This document shows, one piece after another, positions 61,794 through 64,000 of a DNA stretch of 64,000 nucleotides. The notes under the pieces are model-generated. The model was not told the origin of the DNA, searched no databases, and saw only the letters and a program-made list of their open reading frames with translations. This DNA is from GAS188 sp035949255 (GTDB lineage: Bacteria > Pseudomonadota > Alphaproteobacteria > Rhizobiales > Beijerinckiaceae). The translations under genes were made by a program, and so were the position numbers. Positions within the stretch are counted from its first letter, which is position 1. Each line of letters begins with the position of its first letter. The DNA is taken from the NCBI GenBank assembly GCA_035949255.1, contig DASZIL010000151.1, forward strand, positions 1 to 64,000, in the 5' to 3' direction.

Positions 61794-62291
61794 CGCGATC
61801 CTCAGGAAGGATCCGAGAACTACAATAAATGTACGGTGAGATTCCGTCTGTCTGAGGTCGAACCGGCCGACGGCAAGGAGCCGAGAGGAGGCCCGAGCGC
61901 CCGTGACAACCGATGAAGTCGAGCTGTGGCCGGCGAATGGAGAGGGGCGGACCGCGCGATCACGGTTTGAACGTCTCCCGCCACGCAACATCTACGCACC
62001 TACACTTGATTGTTTTTTATTGCCCGCCCCAGGTTCAAACCTCGCCGACGTGCAAGACAAACTATTCGTCGCCCAACGAGAATTGCATTGGCTAGTTACC
62101 AAAACGTTGTGAGCTGGACTTGCCAATATTGCTGAATTCAATTCAAATCGATATTGACAAGCCGTTTTTATTAAGAAGGTTAATATTCATGCGATCTCGC
62201 CTCGGTCTTTCTCCTTGCGAAACGCCACGGGCTCAGTAGTTCCAGGGTGCTCTATCGCCTGCGGCGCCTCATGGTCGATGATGGGCTTGGC
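61794..62291. other. Non-coding, partly A/T-rich stretch
   Basis: No supported gene. The part around 62110-62210 is markedly A/T-rich compared with the rest of the window. On the minus strand a broken frame running through the next repeat module ends near 62193; it has an in-frame stop upstream and is judged a remnant. Confidence 0.5.
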
Positions 62292-62385
62292 ATCAACTGC
62301 AATGACACGCGCTCTCGCCTCCCGCACAATTTCAGCTAGTCCAGGCCCCTAGCTCAGCCTGTAGCTTCGCATCCTGGCTTGGCTT
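62292..62385. repeat. Shuffled repeat module 2, copy B
   Basis: Partner of 60664-60745, about 75-80 percent alike by eye over its first 50 bp. Here it precedes module 1, the reverse of the order in copy A. Confidence 0.55.
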
Positions 62386-62400
62386 ACCCCACCCACGATC

Positions 62401-62512
62401 AGTCCCGCTGCGACCCACCCCACCCAGCAAACATGGGTGGGGGTGGGAGTGCGATTTTGGTATTGCTTAGGGGTGGGCGGGGGTTGCTGTTGGGGCGAAC
62501 GTTGGGATGGAC
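62401..62512. repeat. Shuffled repeat module 1, copy B, with G-runs
   Basis: Partner of 60481-60595. It contains successive G-runs (GGGTGGGGGTGGG near 62436, then GGGGTGGGCGGGGG near 62470 and GGGG near 62495) that could form G-quadruplexes on the plus strand. No gene is supported between it and 62820. Confidence 0.6.
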
Positions 62513-62819
62513 CGCACACAACCCGCGCGGAGGCCTGTCACGATGTGAGTGAGTTACCGCCAAGGCCACACTGTTTTGATTCCAAGGCAGGTGATGCGAA
62601 AACCAGCCTTTCCGCTCTCGCTTTCGACGTTTTTCTCTTGTTCGCCTTGCCGACGCATGGACAAGCGCTCTTCGGATGACCCAGGAACCATTTACGCCGG
62701 CCGGACTACCTAAGAAGTATAGCCGGCGAGTTTGAGCCTTCTCCAGGGCGCGCCCCGCGCAATATAACCGAAATAACCGCGATGCCGGAGGCTATTGACG
62801 CCAAGCTTCGGAGTTCAAC

Positions 62820-64000
62820 ATGCGCGTGTGGCCGATGCTTAGAGGCTTGATCGGCGCGATCACGGTATTTACCTGGGGCTTGCTCGCGATAGGCCCAAGT
62901 CACAAGGTGAAGGATGGTGCCGTTGGCGACCTTCACCATGATATTCTCAGCGCCTCGCAACCCCTTTCGCGAAAAACTCTCTCGAAACTCGCCGATGCCA
63001 GTGACTCACGTATTGGGGAGGGGCGGGCGTCGCGCGACTCGAGCCAGCTCGGCTCGGCGCCGGGGCAAGCTCTCAGGAACGATCGTGACGCGACGGCCTT
63101 ACCCGGAACTTCGCAAGACTTGAGCGGCGGCCCTCAGACGAGCGGCAAGGCCGAGCTTGAAAATTCCAGGCCGGAGCGCGCCGACACCTTAAACCCGCCC
63201 GAGACGGCAAACCGGGACGCCTCCCGGAGTCTCGCAGCCTCTTCGAACCCCGCTCCCGGGGCCGAGATGGCTGGCATTCCACCTTTTGCTCCGCGAGTGA
63301 CCGTAGATTTAGCAAGCCGCCCGGAAGATGGGCGGGCGGACGAAGGCGTTGCACGCAAGTCCTTGTCGGCCTCCGACGATGCAGCACAATCGCCGGCGCC
63401 AGCCTCTCCTAGCCCGGATTCCACAGCACGCGACACAGCTTCGTCCGATGCAAAATCCGTGAACGAAGTCCCGACCATTGCGTCCTTGCTCCCGGAAGCG
63501 CCAACGGATTCGCCGCGCGCCCCGCAAGATTTTGGGGAGCACGAGACTGACAGCTCCGGACCCTTGGCTGACGCATCACGACCGGCGAAGTTACCAACCC
63601 CTTTGCCGACAATTCCCGACTATGGGGACAGAGTTTCGTCCGATGCCACGCACGGCAGTGAAGCTTTGCCAATCGCGCCCTTGCTCTCCGAACTGCCGAT
63701 CCCCCCGCCCGTCGCTGCGGCGAAGCCGCAACAGCAATTAACGGGCGGATCCCGGCGTCCCGGCGCGGCTGAGGCCGATGTGGAAAAATCACTCCAGCCG
63801 GCGTCGTCGATGAGGGCTCCGTTCTCATCCGAGGATGGTCAATCAGAGCCGAAAGTTCGGACGACCGTTGCCGGACCGCATTCGAAATCGGCTGTGGGTC
63901 GAGCGCACGCTGCGGACCCCAAACGAAGCCCAGCAATCGGTTTTGCTCCTCATTCGACGAGAGAGAAGGTGACGGGGACGAGGTTGGATGGGCGGGACCA
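62820..64000 (+). CDS. Ser/Pro/Ala-rich protein, open to the window end (partial)
   Basis: An ATG at 62820 opens a frame with no stop for more than 390 codons, running off the window. The N-terminus MRVWPMLRGLIGAITVFTWG is a membrane anchor or uncleaved signal. The rest so far is low-complexity and probably disordered, rich in Ser, Pro, Ala, Asp and Glu. Two imperfect copies of a motif (SSDAKSVNEVPTIASLLPEA near 63440 and SSDATHGSEALPIAPLLSEL near 63634) are seen. A functional domain, if any, would lie beyond the window. No family recognised. Codon use is high-GC at third positions, in keeping with a real gene. Confidence 0.65.
   Translation, partial: MRVWPMLRGLIGAITVFTWGLLAIGPSHKVKDGAVGDLHHDILSASQPLSRKTLSKLADASDSRIGEGRASRDSSQLGSAPGQALRNDRDATALPGTSQDLSGGPQTSGKAELENSRPERADTLNPPETANRDASRSLAASSNPAPGAEMAGIPPFAPRVTVDLASRPEDGRADEGVARKSLSASDDAAQSPAPASPSPDSTARDTASSDAKSVNEVPTIASLLPEAPTDSPRAPQDFGEHETDSSGPLADASRPAKLPTPLPTIPDYGDRVSSDATHGSEALPIAPLLSELPIPPPVAAAKPQQQLTGGSRRPGAAEADVEKSLQPASSMRAPFSSEDGQSEPKVRTTVAGPHSKSAVGRAHAADPKRSPAIGFAPHSTREKVTGTRLDGRD

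Noticed and set aside
62437..62679. 80-residue plus-strand frame
   Set aside because: It begins inside the G-rich repeat module and codes for Gly/Trp/Cys-rich low-complexity sequence.

Overview
The window is high-GC, densely coded chromosomal DNA from an alphaproteobacterium, almost certainly a member of the Hyphomicrobiales (Rhizobiales). Supporting signs are the pair cpdR / N-formylglutamate amidohydrolase next to a histidinol-phosphatase-type gene, an MmgR (alpha-r8, 'suhB') small RNA in that same spot, the sdhCDAB order, the hisC-tyrC pair, and two copies of a two-hairpin AGAGCATGAT-type intergenic repeat. No species is assigned.

Layout. 0.1-5.3 kb: PilZ protein, a secreted DUF1501/DUF1800 pair, and a class III nucleotide cyclase with three C-terminal repeat modules. 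5.3-8.6 kb: Nudix hydrolase, Atm1-type ABC exporter, LOG-family protein. 8.7-15.1 kb: a 6-hydroxynicotinate-reductase-like protein, a two-subunit molybdenum hydroxylase and a ferredoxin-NADP reductase, preceded by a perfect 18-bp palindrome that looks like a MarR operator. 15.4-20.2 kb: pobA, a three-gene TRAP transporter and a marR gene in one operon. 20.5-27.8 kb: two L,D-transpeptidases, a tartrate/isopropylmalate-type dehydrogenase, a polyamine/iron-type ABC importer lacking a binding protein, a small membrane protein and a ribokinase. 28.1-34.7 kb: a branched-chain-type ABC importer whose operon is interrupted by an opposite-strand Tat-exported phosphoesterase. 34.9-47.5 kb: DsbD, GST, M20 peptidase, peroxiredoxin plus cupin, CoA transferase, CpdR, formylglutamate amidohydrolase, MmgR, HisN, lysophospholipase, TyrC, HisC. 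47.9-53.6 kb: cytochrome b with a molybdopterin oxidoreductase, then four GTGA-coupled genes (glycosyltransferase, GT-C membrane enzyme, radical SAM/SPASM, GT2). 53.6-59.5 kb: succinate dehydrogenase, then an enamidase-like amidohydrolase and an SDR.

From tRNA-Asp (59.66 kb) onward the character changes: a decayed tyrosine integrase, shuffled repeat modules with G-rich runs, an isolated TupA-like ATP-grasp gene, about 1 kb of non-coding DNA, and a Ser/Pro/Ala-rich reading frame open to the end of the window. This is probably the edge of an old integrated island.

The most interesting themes are: (1) reductive N-heterocycle catabolism genes (reductase, molybdenum hydroxylase, reductase partner, and an enamidase 43 kb away), resembling the nicotinate route known from Eubacterium barkeri; (2) the four-gene glycosyl/radical-SAM cluster with no obvious known product; (3) the sRNA and MarR operator calls, which rest directly on sequence. 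All calls are from reading the sequence; no database search was possible.
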